A stretch of DNA of 64,000 bases, from NCBI GenBank assembly GCA_914767715.1, contig OU612065.1, positions 29,326,001 to 29,390,000 on the forward strand. The letters are read 5' to 3'. Shown here one piece after another: positions 48,101-59,583 of the stretch. Made by a program: the position numbers and the translations under genes. Each line of letters begins with the position of its first letter. Position 1 is the stretch's first letter. This DNA comes from Membranipora membranacea (Eukaryota; Bryozoa; Gymnolaemata; Cheilostomatida; Membraniporidae). Below the pieces are notes generated by a model. The model ran no database searches, was not told the origin of the DNA, and was given only the letters and a program-made list of their open reading frames with translations.

Positions 48101-48642
48101 ACAGAATCAACCGTAAACATCTGTTACATGATTCTTATTTGCTATTGAAAGCATACGCCATACTTAATTTTACATTTTGCATTTAGCCACAACATTGCAT
48201 TCTGAGTCGCCTTAAATTTGAACTTTCTCTGCAGGCATGAAAGCGAACTCTTACCAAATACATCATCCACCGGACCGAGGATTCTGAGATAGTGTCGACC
48301 AATCCAGAGTTGTCTGCCCTTTTGTCCAATCACTTGCCAGTGTCTAGCAAATGATAGTGGCATACTTTCGCATTGTGCCAAACCTGGAACAAGAAAACTT
48401 CTGATATTAATATGGCTCAATACCTGATTCATCAAAATTGTGGATATTGAACCCAGAGAGTGGGACCACAGGCAAGGTGCTGACAGGTAGAGTGGCCAGC
48501 GTGGTGTTAATACAATCATAGTAGATACGCTAAGTTATTTACCTCTTTTGCCGAGACTGCTAGAGTAAACGGATGAGCAACTCCAGATGAAGAGGAGACT
48601 TAAAAATACAAAATGAAATTGCAGATGTAATCTGAAACGCAT
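42198..48642 (-). CDS. Secreted protein of unknown family, duplicated Cys domain and His/acid-rich tail
   Basis: Eleven minus-strand exons in order: 48543..48642, 48255..48383, 47534..47704, 46956..47042, 46562..46762, 46124..46249, 45671..45749, 45373..45461, 43934..44137, 43129..43357, 42198..42627. They give 614 residues with all phases matching. Residues 1-27 form a signal peptide, followed by LGKR (30-33), a dibasic site. Residues 36-131 and 232-327 are two diverged copies of one domain: C-x-x-[IM]-P-x-x-F-x-x-x-W at the start, WYNLKC / YYGLVC in the middle, and EYMCIRL / QLQCISL near the end. The part between (134-229) is Cys/Trp-rich. The tail is disordered: His/Asp/Glu-rich (about 345-470), then Pro/Tyr-rich (PPYGYQYKPYPFYPP), a second LGKR, a Leu-rich helix and an acidic end. 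I do not recognise the family; an extracellular metal-binding or matrix role is only inference. Confidence 0.72.
43683..43729. repeat. AGCCTGTC palindromic element
   Basis: AGCCTGTCTTGCAAGC...GCTTATCAAGACAGGCT, 47 bp with a short interior, in an intron of the secreted-protein gene. Confidence 0.65.
44430..44495 (-). repeat. Dispersed GC-rich repeat, inverted copy
   Basis: See 23221-23285. This copy has a run of nine C (44467-44475). Confidence 0.55.
44939..45049. repeat. AT microsatellites
   Basis: Two AT-alternating tracts (about 44939-44965 and 45027-45048). Confidence 0.7.
45306..45336. repeat. Perfect 31-bp CCAAGGAGTTAGAGA palindrome
   Basis: Two 15-base arms separated by one C. Cleanest member of the CAAGGAGTT family (7879, 20629). 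Confidence 0.7.
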
Positions 48643-50270
48643 GGAACAGATCAATGTATCATACTAGTAATTCACATACATAAAGTCTAAGAGAACGTTG
48701 CGTCATCTTTGTGTAATGAATGATGCCATTGGTGACGCTTTTGCTGATGCCCTTGCTGACTTGAAATTAAGCTGGATTTATATGTTGTATATGTTTCGAA
48801 ACAAGGAATGAAATTGGTTTTGTTTGAAAGCATACCTATGGGGTATAAATTAAATAACTAAATCTTGAAATTCTTGGTTATTTGTGGATTTAGTTTGTTT
48901 CGGTTTGACGGGTTTCTAACCAGATTCACTTGACTCTTCCCGGCATTCGTTATTCGGTATTCTAAATCAAGTTCTAAATCTACAACTTTCCTAAAAATTC
49001 ATTATCATTTTCTGGCATCAGTGACAACCAAGGTCAAGTATAACATTTGACCATTGAATGACCTTTAGACATGGGTTCATAACAACGTGCATGCACTCTA
49101 TAATTCCAATCTGAAGAAGTATTGCTAGGGGTTGGAAAGAATGTCTCAGGAGTTAGACCGGTCTGCTCTGGTATCATGCCTGATCGGTGTCAATCATTTC
49201 TTCTTATTTGGTTGTCACATGGTGGCGTTAAGTACCATGTACTAAAAACAAATCACTGCTATGACAACCCTTTCATCATCGCTGTGAAAGCAAGAGTCTG
49301 AAGTGCCATTCCATTGGTATTAAATCTAATAATAGAGGTAACTACTCAACACACGTATATTCTCTCTCATATAACATCCGGATATTAGTACCAGTCACAG
49401 CACCAGGTAACCGGTGATTACGAGAAACGCCTGATAGACAATATATCCAAGGTCATCTTGCCGGGTTAAAAGTGCTGTTGCCCTCTCTTATTGAGACGGA
49501 TGTGGCTCTGCAAAACCGCTATTCAGAGACTATAGATAATATCTACAGTCTCTGGCGCTACCCTCAAATATTGAGGAGCTTAGCCTGGTCACGCAGCCCA
49601 CTGGTGGTTTGTTTTGTTGTGCAAAAAATAAAACATGCTGTTAGCATGGCTAGACTAGCATGAGATTATATATGTAAAGAATTTGATCCAACTTGCATTC
49701 TTTTAGAGTTGCTTATCAAAGGGGATTACTCCGAAAGTTGGCTTATTGTGTCGGCTATAACCATATTACTAACGATAATAGAAAACATCTTGCGCCCCTC
49801 CAAATACACTTCTCGGTCAGTCACTGAACAGGAAGGAGCTAGAGAAAGGCCAAGTCCATGAAACGCACAAAAAACATTTCTAATTAAGTAAATGTATAAA
49901 AAATAATAATAATGATTTAGAGGGATGAAATCCAGATCAAGTTACTGAGCTGAACGCTAGCAATCTCTCTCAGATAGATCCATTTTGGTTAACTTGACTT
50001 GACCTTGATATAGCTATTATTCCCACAAGAATCCAATTTTTAAACATGTCGGCCAAATAGTTTTACTTCATCCTTCATCAATACAAATGTGTGTAAATCG
50101 TTGTCAAGACAATATTACCATAGAGTAAAATTTTCTCCTTGATGATACCCTGCTTCCTGCCAGACATTCCATAACATTGAATTTGTGTGGTTTGCATGAC
50201 TGCTTCAGCTATATTTTGTCATCACTACACGTACTAAATATAACTGGCAAATAATGAAAAAAAATCAACA
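48643..50270. other. Intergenic upstream of the secreted-protein gene and dispanin unit 1
   Basis: No coding exon found. Contains a hairpin at 49523-49553 (CAGAGACT...AGTCTCTG). Promoter of the minus-strand gene expected at the left end. Confidence 0.4.
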
Positions 50271-50828
50271 TCAGTTGACATAGCAGGCGGCCACACAGTC
50301 ATGGTCATGCATCCAACCACGTAATTTGTCCAATTTCTTTATGTTTGTCTGACTTGGAAAATATTGACGGAGAGTACTGGATTGATATGATTTAAACTGA
50401 TCATTATTGCCCTGGTGACTATAATCTAGACCTAGAACAAATACGTTAATTTCTCAAATGAATATGTAGCTACGATCACAGCAGCTATGATCAATACTAT
50501 TGTCCTGGTTACAAAACTAGACTTTGATACGAATTATATTAGTGATCAAATTGTGGAATCAACCATATTCCAAAGCAGGGTAAGGCCCGTTAGAGTAGAC
50601 AATATGTGGCTGGGAAGGAAACCATCAAGCTTTGAAAGGCTTTGATATTTTTTTAGAGTAGAAGTGAAATTTGAAATAAGCATTAATTGAATTATATAAC
50701 TGCCTGGGAGAGCATTCATATTTAGGCGTGTTGTTGATGTTGAAACATGTTGTTGATGTTGAAACAATGTTAAACGCTCGATGTCCCCTGTATTTATATG
50801 ATCGAATGTTCTTACAGTTTGGAGCAAA

Positions 50829-51686
50829 CTCCCTCTTCCTCAGGAATAACAACATGACGATATTGACCAATCAGCAAACGGTATCTCTTGCGCTATGTCT
50901 GGGACATTGTTGAAATCAAAATGGCCTCCAAGTGATGAAATCAATATTACATCTATGAAATAAAATGGCTAATAAACCCATATTCCTTACAAAAGAGTTC
51001 ATGACTATTAGTTGTATCTCAAGAAAACATCTTACCCTACCATTCTACAGCTGCATCACTTGCCCAATATACCTGATGGTAGTGTTATTGATTATGTGAA
51101 CATCAACACACGTGTGTATTTTGTTGCTTATTTCTTGGTTGGCTCAGAAAATATAGTTAGGGTGGTCTCTTGGGCCCCAAACTATGCTCATTGGATAGAG
51201 CACATGTTGTAGGTAATAAACTATTGTCCATGTGAGGGGGTAGAAAGCCACAAAAGCAAAAATGTGTCTTCAAAATACTTCACAAATGATACAATTTCAC
51301 AATAAATATCTTCAGTCATAGTGCACTTAGAGACATGTGGTTTTTTTTTATCAGGTAAACACCCATTTTATTGAGATCAACTATGAATCAAGTACAGCTT
51401 ACTACCCCTCAATAATCCTAGAAACATGATCCGTCTGCTCTGAATTGGTGGCAGTGAACCTTCTCAGCCAATGATAGCCCTGATATTATTTGATGCACTG
51501 AGTCTATTGTTTGTTCTCTATTGTTTAGCGGCATACACAATGAAAGTCAAATATTCCTATATAGACCATCACAATAATCCTATATTATAAGGGACACAAA
51601 TAGATAGGCTAATTGTCCAGGACATCACACTAGGCCACACCCACAATTCCTATGTGTTGTTATTCCTGAGGAAGAGGGAGTTCATT
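50829..51686. mobile_element. Non-autonomous TIR element inserted upstream of dispanin gene 1
   Basis: Left end AACTCCCTCTTCCTCAGGAA... and right end ...TTCCTGAGGAAGAGGGAGTT are inverted repeats of about 27 bp around 850 bp without a coding frame. TTGGAGCAAACT occurs on both sides. In unit 2 the site is uninterrupted (about 56442-56455, TTTGGAGCAAACTGGTACC), which proves insertion after or in one copy of the duplication. Related to 60606-61435. Confidence 0.75.
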
Positions 51687-51759
51687 GGAGCAAACTGGTA
51701 CCATCTTTATACCAGACACTACAATTTTGTGATGTAAATATAGTTGCATACTAGATAAT

Positions 51760-51780
51760 CTATTATATATATAGTGCCTG
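51760..51780 (+). promoter_or_regulatory. TATA-like box, dispanin gene 1
   Basis: TATTATATATATAGTG about 155 bp before the ATG, in a block well conserved with unit 2. Confidence 0.4.
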
Positions 51781-51928
51781 AATGTAACCATTTTTGTAAA
51801 GTAGTATTTTGCTGGAGAATATAACCTCCTTCACATATCATTTGGAAGCCGCATCACATCGAAGCTTGCAGACTTTTCTGTCCGGCAAACTTAAAACAGA
51901 TGCCCCAACAGTTGTGCCTTTGAGAATC

Positions 51929-54900
51929 ATGTCTACCTCCGTGCAATCTCAGCAGCTTAATCAAGGTAGGTGACAAACATATTAAATACTTTAAATTTTT
52001 CTCAGCTTCGAAAATATCGATAGGAAATTTGTTGAGATCGAAAGCCAAGAAATGAACCGTATTTGGCTAGGTGGTAGATCTTGTCTGAAAATTGAAATTA
52101 TATTGGCATCCTAAAACCAAGGAGCTAGGTTGCCTTCAATTTGATCCTCAAATCTAACTTTATTCACTGGCTGCTAATTAAACTCTGGGACAGCCTGACT
52201 CTGGCCGATAAAACCAAATTGAAATCCTAAAACCGAAATGTGCCTTGTTACTAGTTTGTTTTGTGTTTTTGCGTATATATAATATCCAAACATATCATAT
52301 ATATAGAACTGAAAGTTACTAATACTATTGTAGATCCTGAGTCAGGCAAGGCAGCTACAGGGGTAAGTTAATTCTATCACATATAGGTTAGTCAAAATTA
52401 AATCAAAATTGATCGAAAATTCCTAATGGAGTTTAAGTGAAATTTGACCTCTGTATAGCAGTTAAAAATGTCCGCTTTATTGAATATGTATAGCAAAATG
52501 GACTGGACTTCTCTTCATATTCCATAGCATAGTAAATCCCTACATATATGTCATAGGAAATTGATTATCAGCTGTCGCATAAGCCTGTCTGATAAGCGTG
52601 TCAAGACAGGTTACTGCCGCATTTGATGGCAAAGCCTGCGTGCCTTCATGATCCAGGAAATTGATGAATTAATGGACTCCAAGGTGAGGACACTTGTTCC
52701 CATCATTGCATGAGGGTGGTCGATTATTTGAATTCACTAAAGGAGTTGTCCTTCATTTTGATGCAGAAGGTAACTCTTAACCAATGATGTAAAGACGCCT
52801 GTGACCATTTATGATTGCACTGGTCAGCTCTATGACAAAATTTTCACTATATAGACTACATTTGCACAATAATTCTTCACTTGCAGGGATCAGTCAGCTC
52901 AGACTACCTGGGGTTTTCTATCTTCACCTGTCTTTGCTGTTTTTTCTGTGTCGGTATTCCGGCTCTGATTAAATCAGTAGATGTGCGCGATGCTAATAAG
53001 AGAGGGGATTCCAGCAAAGCTGCAGCTTCCTCAAGAGAAGCTCTGCTACTAAACAAGATAGCTTTAGGTAAGTTTGGCTCTCTCCAATCAGCCATTAGAG
53101 GATTTAGAGGGTTAGCCTTCTGACCAATTGCTCCTCCCAGCCCTTACTTCTTAAAAAAGAAATTGTAAAGCAAAGCAATTCAGGATTTGTTCCTCTGATT
53201 TCTTAAAGTAGATACAAGTTGAAACAAATTTGTATTCATTATTCATTATCGTTTTATACTTGAAAAAAAATTGGGTCATCTGTGCTTTGAAACAAGTTGA
53301 TTTCCACACATCCCGAAAGCCTGAATCAGCCTTCTGAACCTTAGTAGGAGGAGCAACTGCTAATAGAATTTGACTACTTTTAGGCGGATATTGAGAAAAT
53401 GAACATAGACAATAGAGGTAGAAAAATTTGACAACAGCCTATTTCATGGATGTGTTTTTTCTTATCTGTTTTTGATACATCAATGGTACTCCACAACACA
53501 TTTTGTGTGTGGAACATGCTCTATCTATGTACCTTATGACACTGCGTTTCATACCCAAGAATTGTTGGATAATTCTGTACAATTCTGTTCGAAACTGACC
53601 CATATATCATTACCCAACCAGCAACCATTATTGTGTAATTAACCCTGCCTGCTAAATAAATTACATTCATTATTGCTATTGTATAGTTATAATATAAGCC
53701 TTTACAGTTCTAGTCAATATTTTATAATTGGATTGACATTGTATTCAATGAGTTTGTATTTAGATGACCAGGCAAGATCTCCTGTAATAAATAGATATTG
53801 CTGTGCAAGGTAACATCAAAGTCTATAACGTGGGAGGCCCAGGTTCAAATCCCCGCCAAATCCCCGGGCAAATCTTTTCTTTTCGTCATGATGGAAATCG
53901 AAAGCATTCCATTCGAATTGTCCGCTCACAATTTTTGTAAACACAGAAAACTCTTAGTAATGAGTATGATGACCCGACAAAATACTTATGTGCAACTCTT
54001 CTGTGTTGTACCATACCCTACGTTGCATTTTGTGCAATCTTTTAATATTGGCAGCAACTGCAGTTTGCAGCCAAGAGCATGTACATAAGAGCAATTTTGC
54101 TCTTATGTACATGCTCTTGGCTGCAAACTTGCCGAATCACACAGATTGTACTTGTTAATTTAATTTTGACACTCCTTTAACACTCCTTTGGCACTCCTGC
54201 CCTGATGAAGTCATTTTTTGGAAATGAAAAATTCCCTAGAAAATTCGCTCTATGTACATGCTCCTGGCTGCAAACTTGCCGAATCACACAGATTGTACTT
54301 GTTAATTTAATTTTGACACTCCTATAACACTCCTTTGGCACTCCTGCCCTGATGAAGTCATTTTTTGGAAATGAAAAATTCCCTAGAAAATTCGCTCTAT
54401 GTACATGCTCCTGGCTGCAAATTCCAAATGACATATTATTTCAGGTATACTAACCAGCTAATATGTCATTTGGAATACACAGTATTGGATTGATTTTGTC
54501 CTAGTTAAATCGAATTATCATCAGTGTCATACTTTTCACTTCATTTTCAAAATTAAATTGGCAAGTACAATCTGTGTGATTCGGCAAGTTTGCAGCCTAG
54601 AGCATGTACATAGAGCGAATTTTCTAGGGAATTTTTCATTTCCAAAAAATGGCTTCATCAGGGCAGGAGTGCCAAAGGGGTGTTAAAGGAGTGTCAAAAT
54701 TAAATTAACAAGTACAATCTGTGTGATTCGGCAAGTTTGCAGCCAAGAGCATGTACATAAGAGCAAAATTGCTCTTATGTACATGCTCTTGGCTGCAAAC
54801 TGCAGTTGCTGCCAATATTAAAAGATTGCACAAAATATAACGTAGGGTATGGTACAACACAGAAGAGTTGAACATAAGTATTTTGTCGGGTCATCATACT

Positions 54901-55452
54901 CATTACTAAGAGTTCTCTGTGCTTACAAAAATTGTGAGCGGACAATTCGAATGGAATGCTTCCGATTTCCATCATGACGAAAAGAAAAGCTTTGCCCCGG
55001 CGGGGATTTGAACCTCGGCGTCCCACGTTATAGACTTTGATGCTACCTTGCACAGCAATATCTATTCATTACAGGAGATCTTGCCTGGTCATCTAAATAC
55101 AAACTCATTGAATACAATTATATATAAAGGCTTCATTCAATCCAATTATATATAAAGGCTTATACTATAACTATACAATAGCAATAATGAATGTAATTTA
55201 TTTAGCAGACAGGGTTAATTACGCAATAATGGTTGCTGGTTTGGTAATGATATATGGGTCAGTTTCGAACAATTCTAGAATTGTACATAATTGTCCAACA
55301 ATTCTTGGGTATGAAACGCAGTGTGAGACACACGATAGCCCATTTTATTTTATTTGACAGGTGTTGGCATTGCAATACATGTCATTTGGATACTAATTGT
55401 GATTATTGTTGTATCTACTGGTGCTGCGTTCCTTACCGGTGCAATCGGCTAA
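51929..55452 (+). CDS. CD225/dispanin (IFITM-related) membrane protein 1
   Basis: Four exons, join(51929..51965, 52334..52362, 52887..53067, 55361..55452), encode 112 residues. The CD225 domain begins at DYLGFSIFTCLCCFFCVG (28-45), a re-entrant or membrane segment with clustered cysteines likely to be palmitoylated. It continues through the basic/acidic loop IKSVDVRDANKRGDSSKAAASSREALLLNKIAL, the family's most conserved stretch, and ends in a C-terminal membrane helix (about 84-108). The N-terminus is Ser/Gln-rich and cytosolic. CD225 proteins affect membrane fluidity, fusion and trafficking; vertebrate IFITMs belong here, but no immune role can be deduced. The third intron (2.3 kb) hosts a 1.8-kb foldback. 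A polyadenylation signal AATAAA lies at 55491, only 39 bp past the stop. Confidence 0.85.
52582..52610. repeat. AGCCTGTC palindrome in intron 2, unit 1
   Basis: AGCCTGTCTGATAAGCGTGTCAAGACAGG. At the position equivalent to 58447-58475 in unit 2, so present before the duplication. Confidence 0.65.
53807..53860 (+). repeat. tRNA-like segment in left foldback arm
   Basis: GGTAACATCAAAG...GTGGGAGGCCCAGGTTCAAATCCCC: the end matches a pol III B box (GGTTCAAATCC). Similar to 10697-10747; the inverted partner is at 54990-55045. Confidence 0.55.
54113..54420 (+). repeat. Two tandem copies of a roughly 165-bp repeat
   Basis: TTGCCGAATCACACAGATTG ... TATGTACATGCTCCTGGCTG occurs twice in a row (from about 54127 and 54280), nearly identical; an inverted version lies at 54555-54740. 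Confidence 0.7.
54421..54476. repeat. Central palindrome of the foldback
   Basis: ATTCCAAATGACATATTA and its exact inverse complement (54459-54476) around 20 bases. Confidence 0.75.
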
Positions 55453-56528
55453 CAATGTAAGATGGCGGACATGCAGACAATGCAGTCACCAATAAAATGC
55501 ACTCTTCTTTATTCATAGAGAACACCATCTAAAGCTTTGTAATTCTGACTTGTATATCAAAATTCTCTAAGTTTTTTGTAAATCGCATGTATACATAAAC
55601 AAAAGTACAAAATAGCAAATAACCACTGTTGCAATCTATTCTGGAAATGCCATGATAGTTTTATTTGTGAGTAAATTTATAATGATTATACTCTCCCAGT
55701 TATTCTTTTATATAGATTATGCATGATTGCTATAAAACTCAATAAAACTGTGTCATAATGAAAGAAAAGAAAAATCGGTTAACATATACAGTGGCCACAC
55801 AATCATCGCCATAGATTAAAATATTATAATTTGTCCAATTTTTTGTTATATGTCTGACTCGAAAATTATCGGCAGAGAGCACTTGATTGATTACAATGAT
55901 GGTGGAGAGCAGTGGATATGATATATTCCAACTGATATTTATTGCCCTAGCGACTATATTCTAGATCTAGAAACAAATATGTTATTATTATGTCAAACTT
56001 TTTGCTTCACTGCGTAGCTATGATCACAGGGAGACAGCAGTTATTATCAATACTATTGTCCTAGTTACAAAACTAGGCTTGGATACCAATTATATTATTT
56101 ATCATAATAGTTTCTAATCGTTGATTTGACCATACTTCGATACTTCAAAGCAGGAGTGCCTAGTCTGCATTAACACGATGCATTCGGTGCCTTTACCAAA
56201 TAGAGCTATAGGTAAGGGAAGGGCCATTTGTCTTTGACTATAGCCACTTTGCCTCTGTGATGTGTGGTGGGCACCATCACATTGGTTAGCCCTGACGTCT
56301 TTTTAGAGTTGAGGTGAAATTTGAGTTAGTTGATTATAACTGTCTGAAAGTCACATGCCTATTTTTGATTTTTTGTTGATTTCGAAACAATGTTAAACGC
56401 TCAATGTGCGCCCTGTATTTATGTGATCAAATGTTCTTATAGTTTGGAGCAAACTGGTACCATCTTTATACCAGACACTACCTACAATCTTGTGATGTAA
56501 TTATAGTTGCACACTAGATAATCTAGTG

Positions 56529-56536
56529 TATATAAA
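56529..56536 (+). promoter_or_regulatory. TATA box, dispanin gene 2
   Basis: TATATAAA about 155 bp before the ATG, aligned with the TATA-like stretch of gene 1. Confidence 0.5.
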
Positions 56537-56688
56537 GTGTCTGAATGTAACCATTGTTAAAGTAGTATTTTGCTGGATAATATAACCTCCTTCACATATC
56601 ATTTGGAAGCCGCATCGCATCGAAGCTTGCAGCCTTTCTGTCCGGCAAACTCAAACCAGATAGATTAACAGTAGCACCTCAGAGAATC

Positions 56689-59583
56689 ATGTCGGACTCC
56701 GCGCAATCTCAGCAGCTTAATCAAGGTAGGTGGCAAACATATTTTTCCTATTGTGTTTATTATTAAGTTGTAGAAGTTGGTCAGCATCTGCTTTGCAAGG
56801 TAATGTCAAAGGCAAAAATTTTGTTGAGATTGAAAACCCAGCGGTCAGATGGCAGGTCTTGCCTGCAAATTGAGAAAATTTCGTCTGTCACCCTGAAACC
56901 ATGGTGCACGGTTACCTCCGGTTTGAAGCTTGGTAGGGGCACCAAATGTCCAGTAGTATAGTCAAATCAATTCGATTTAATGACTTTTCTGTTTGCCCGG
57001 ACATAATAAAAAATTTGAATTATCTCTTCACTCCACTGCCCTGCATGTCTCAAGTTATACTGACAGTGGTTGAATTATCATAGAATAAAAGACATTACAT
57101 CAATCTGCTGGAGGTTAAAACTTTGACAATCTGATACAATTCAAATGTCTCGGCACTCAAATTTGAGGAGGGTTAGCTGAGATTGTGTTCTGGTGCATAT
57201 AAACAATGAAACTGTGGCGTCAAATACGGCTGTACTGGATGTTTTTGCTGACAAAAAACTTATGTCTATTACTCAGATGAAGCTATGTGGATATAGCTGA
57301 CAATGTAGTTGAAGAGAAATTATCTGCTATCATGCACTTCATCTACGAAGACTTAGTTATAGACATAGAAGAATTGCTTCCTTTGCTTTCCATCCATTAC
57401 TACGCCTAGCCTCACATTCCTCATCCCAAACTTAGTAAATCCCAAATCTAGTATTCTTATTGAAGTCGAACTTAACATTGGCTGCTTGGTAAATTCTAGC
57501 CAATAAACACTAATGGCTGGTGCACATTGTCCCAGACGGCCATCACAGATAGCCATCCCAGTCAATGTGAACATGAAAACGACACAATCCCAGACTGTCT
57601 GGGTCCGTCTGGGACAGTAACAGGAAAGTTCGTAAGCATCAAACTTTCCCGATGCTATCCCAGACGGACCCAGGCTCATTTTACATCTGGGTGCTATGTG
57701 AACCAGACATTTGGATGATCTGGGATCATCTGGGACGATCTGGGTCGATCTGGGACCATCCTAAACAATGTGAACATTATCCCAGCACTATCCCCGACAA
57801 AAACCTAATTGCTAGTCTGGGATGGATTTTATAATGTGAACATAAGACTGGGACCATCTGGGATAAGCATCTGGGATGGCATCCCAATGACATCTGGGAC
57901 AATGTGAACCACCCTTAAGTGTTGCTATAAATAGAACTGAGCCGTTCTAATAGTTTGTTTTATTTAATGCTCCATAAATAAAATCCCCACCACATGATAT
58001 ACGGAACTGAAAATGACTTACTATTTTGTAGATCCTGAATCAGGAAAGGGAGCTGCAGGGGTAAGTTAATTCTATCACATATAGGTGACTCAAAATTAAA
58101 TCAAAATTGGTCAAAAATTCCCAATTGAAATTAAAATTTGAATGGTGTATAGCAGTTAAGAATGTGATTATGACTTTAGCTACGCATTTTTGAGTATGTA
58201 CAGACTGGAGATTATCTACATACAGTGCAGTTCACTTAAAAGGCCCACAAAAAGCGGAGTCTGAATTAAGTGACATTAGAATGCATTGAGATCTGAATTC
58301 TGACAGAGGGACCAACTTTCCTTGTCTGAATTAACAGGAGTTTTGAATTATAAAGCTAGAATTACACTGTATTCCATAGCATAGTATATCATACTTAAAG
58401 CACCCTTCATATATATCATCAAAAGTTGATTGTTAGCTGTCGCATTAGCCTGTCTAGATAAGCTTGTCAAAACAGGTTACTGCTGCACTTGATGGGTGAG
58501 GTAAATTTCATGAAATCATAATGGCTTTATTACAATAAACTACTACTTTGGTCCAGGGAGTTGATGAATTTATGGACTGCCAAATGTGCATATGTGTTCC
58601 CAACATTGTGGTTGAAGTATTTGTAGTGAAGGAGTTGTCCTTTTATTAGGAAGCAGTAGATAACTCTTAACAAGTACTGTAAAGAAACTTGAAACCACAC
58701 TTATGATTGCGCCGGTCAGCTCATTATATTCAACACATTTGCATAATATTTGATTGCAGGGATCAGTCAGTTCAGACTATCTGGGGTTTTCTATCTTCAC
58801 CTGTCTGTGCTGTTTTTGGTGTGTCGGTATTCCGGCCCTGGTTAAGTCTGTAGCAGTGCGCGATGCTAATAAGAGAGGGGATTCCAGCAGTGCTGCAGCT
58901 TCCTCAAGAGAAGCTCTGCTACTAAACAAGATAGCTTTAGGTAAGTCTGGACCTCGCCAACCAGCCAATCAGCTCTCGCCAATCAGCCATTCGAGGATTT
59001 AGAGGGTTAGCTAGCCGACGATTAGCTCTGATTGGCTTGTGGGTGTCAAAGAGCCAATGCCAGGTCAGATGGTACTTTCCTGAAAATACCTATATACATT
59101 ACAGTGAGTGTTTCACTTTCATTGCATCTCATTAGGTGCTCTCTGTGACCTGGCATTGGCTATCCTTTCCCACCCAATAGCCAATCATCAGAACACATTT
59201 GGTATGGGTTAGCCCTCCTCTACTTTTTAAAAAAAAAGGATCATAAAGCAAAGGAATTCAGGACTTAATCCGCTGATTTCTTAACGTTGATAATAGTATT
59301 TACAAGTCGTTGCGAATTTATACTTGAAACGAATTGGCTCATCTGTGCTCAGACAGCTTCAATGTAAGTTAGTGGCATTACGTTATCAACCATCCATTTT
59401 TGTTTCCATGTCTGAGCACTTAGACTAGCTATATATGCAAATAAACAGCCGGCAGCCTCTTATAGACTCTCGATAGCACTTTTTTTTACAGGTATTGGCA
59501 TTGCAATGCATTGCATCTGGATACTAATTCTGATCATTATTGTATCTACCGGTGCCTCGATCCTCACCGGTGTATTCGGCTAA
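56689..59583 (+). CDS. CD225/dispanin (IFITM-related) membrane protein 2
   Basis: Four exons, join(56689..56725, 58032..58060, 58760..58940, 59492..59583), have lengths 37, 29, 181 and 92, identical to gene 1, and encode 112 residues. The CD225 core is almost the same as in gene 1, with Trp for Phe inside the cysteine cluster (CLCCFWCVG) and VKSVAVRDANKRGDSSSAAASS in the loop. The last helix differs more (MHCIWILILIIIVSTG). It is a tandem paralogue. Unlike gene 1, no AATAAA is found at the matching place after the stop (reads AGTGGAGAAATGC), so polyadenylation must use another site. Confidence 0.85.
57510..57920. mobile_element. TIR element with TCTGGGA-type internal repeats
   Basis: The ends GGTGCACATTGTCCCAGAC and GTCTGGGAC-like ...CTGGGACAATGTGAACCACC are inverted. 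The interior is packed with CATCTGGGA / TCCCAGA words in both orientations. It lies in intron 1 of dispanin gene 2 and is absent from gene 1. The ORFs across it are repeat artefacts. Confidence 0.65.
58225..58371 (+). mobile_element. MITE with TACAGTG...CACTGTA ends
   Basis: Left TACAGTGCAGTTCACTT and right AATTACACTGTA are inverted; TA at both ends suggests the Tc1/mariner type. It is about 147 bp with no coding capacity, in intron 2 of dispanin gene 2 only. Partner copy at 8398-8523. Confidence 0.62.
58447..58475. repeat. AGCCTGTC palindrome in intron 2, unit 2
   Basis: AGCCTGTCTAGATAAGCTTGTCAAAACAGG; equivalent position to 52582. Confidence 0.65.

Larger units (their letters stand above)
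53540..55324. mobile_element. 1.8-kb foldback (giant inverted repeat) in dispanin intron 3
   Basis: The left end CACTGCGTTTCATACCCAAG (53540) returns inverted at 55305-55324. The arms match outward to inward over roughly 850 bp each, around a centre near 54450. Nested in each arm are a tRNA-like stretch (53807-53860; inverted 54990-55045), a self-complementary block around GAGCATGTACATAAGAGCAA (54070-54125 and 54740-54800), and one or two copies of a repeat containing GGCACTCCTGCCCTGATGAA. The centre is an 18-bp-arm palindrome. Absent from unit 2. Foldback transposon or SINE-mediated inverted duplication. Confidence 0.75.
50270..55770 (+). repeat. Tandem segmental duplication, unit 1
   Basis: Homologous in order to 55775-59850: GGCCACACAGTCAT..., the TTTGTCCAATTT block, TTTGGAGCAAACT, the promoter, all four dispanin exons and the 3-prime flank. 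Unit 1 is longer because of a TIR element (about 50829-51686) and a foldback (53540-55324). Confidence 0.8.
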
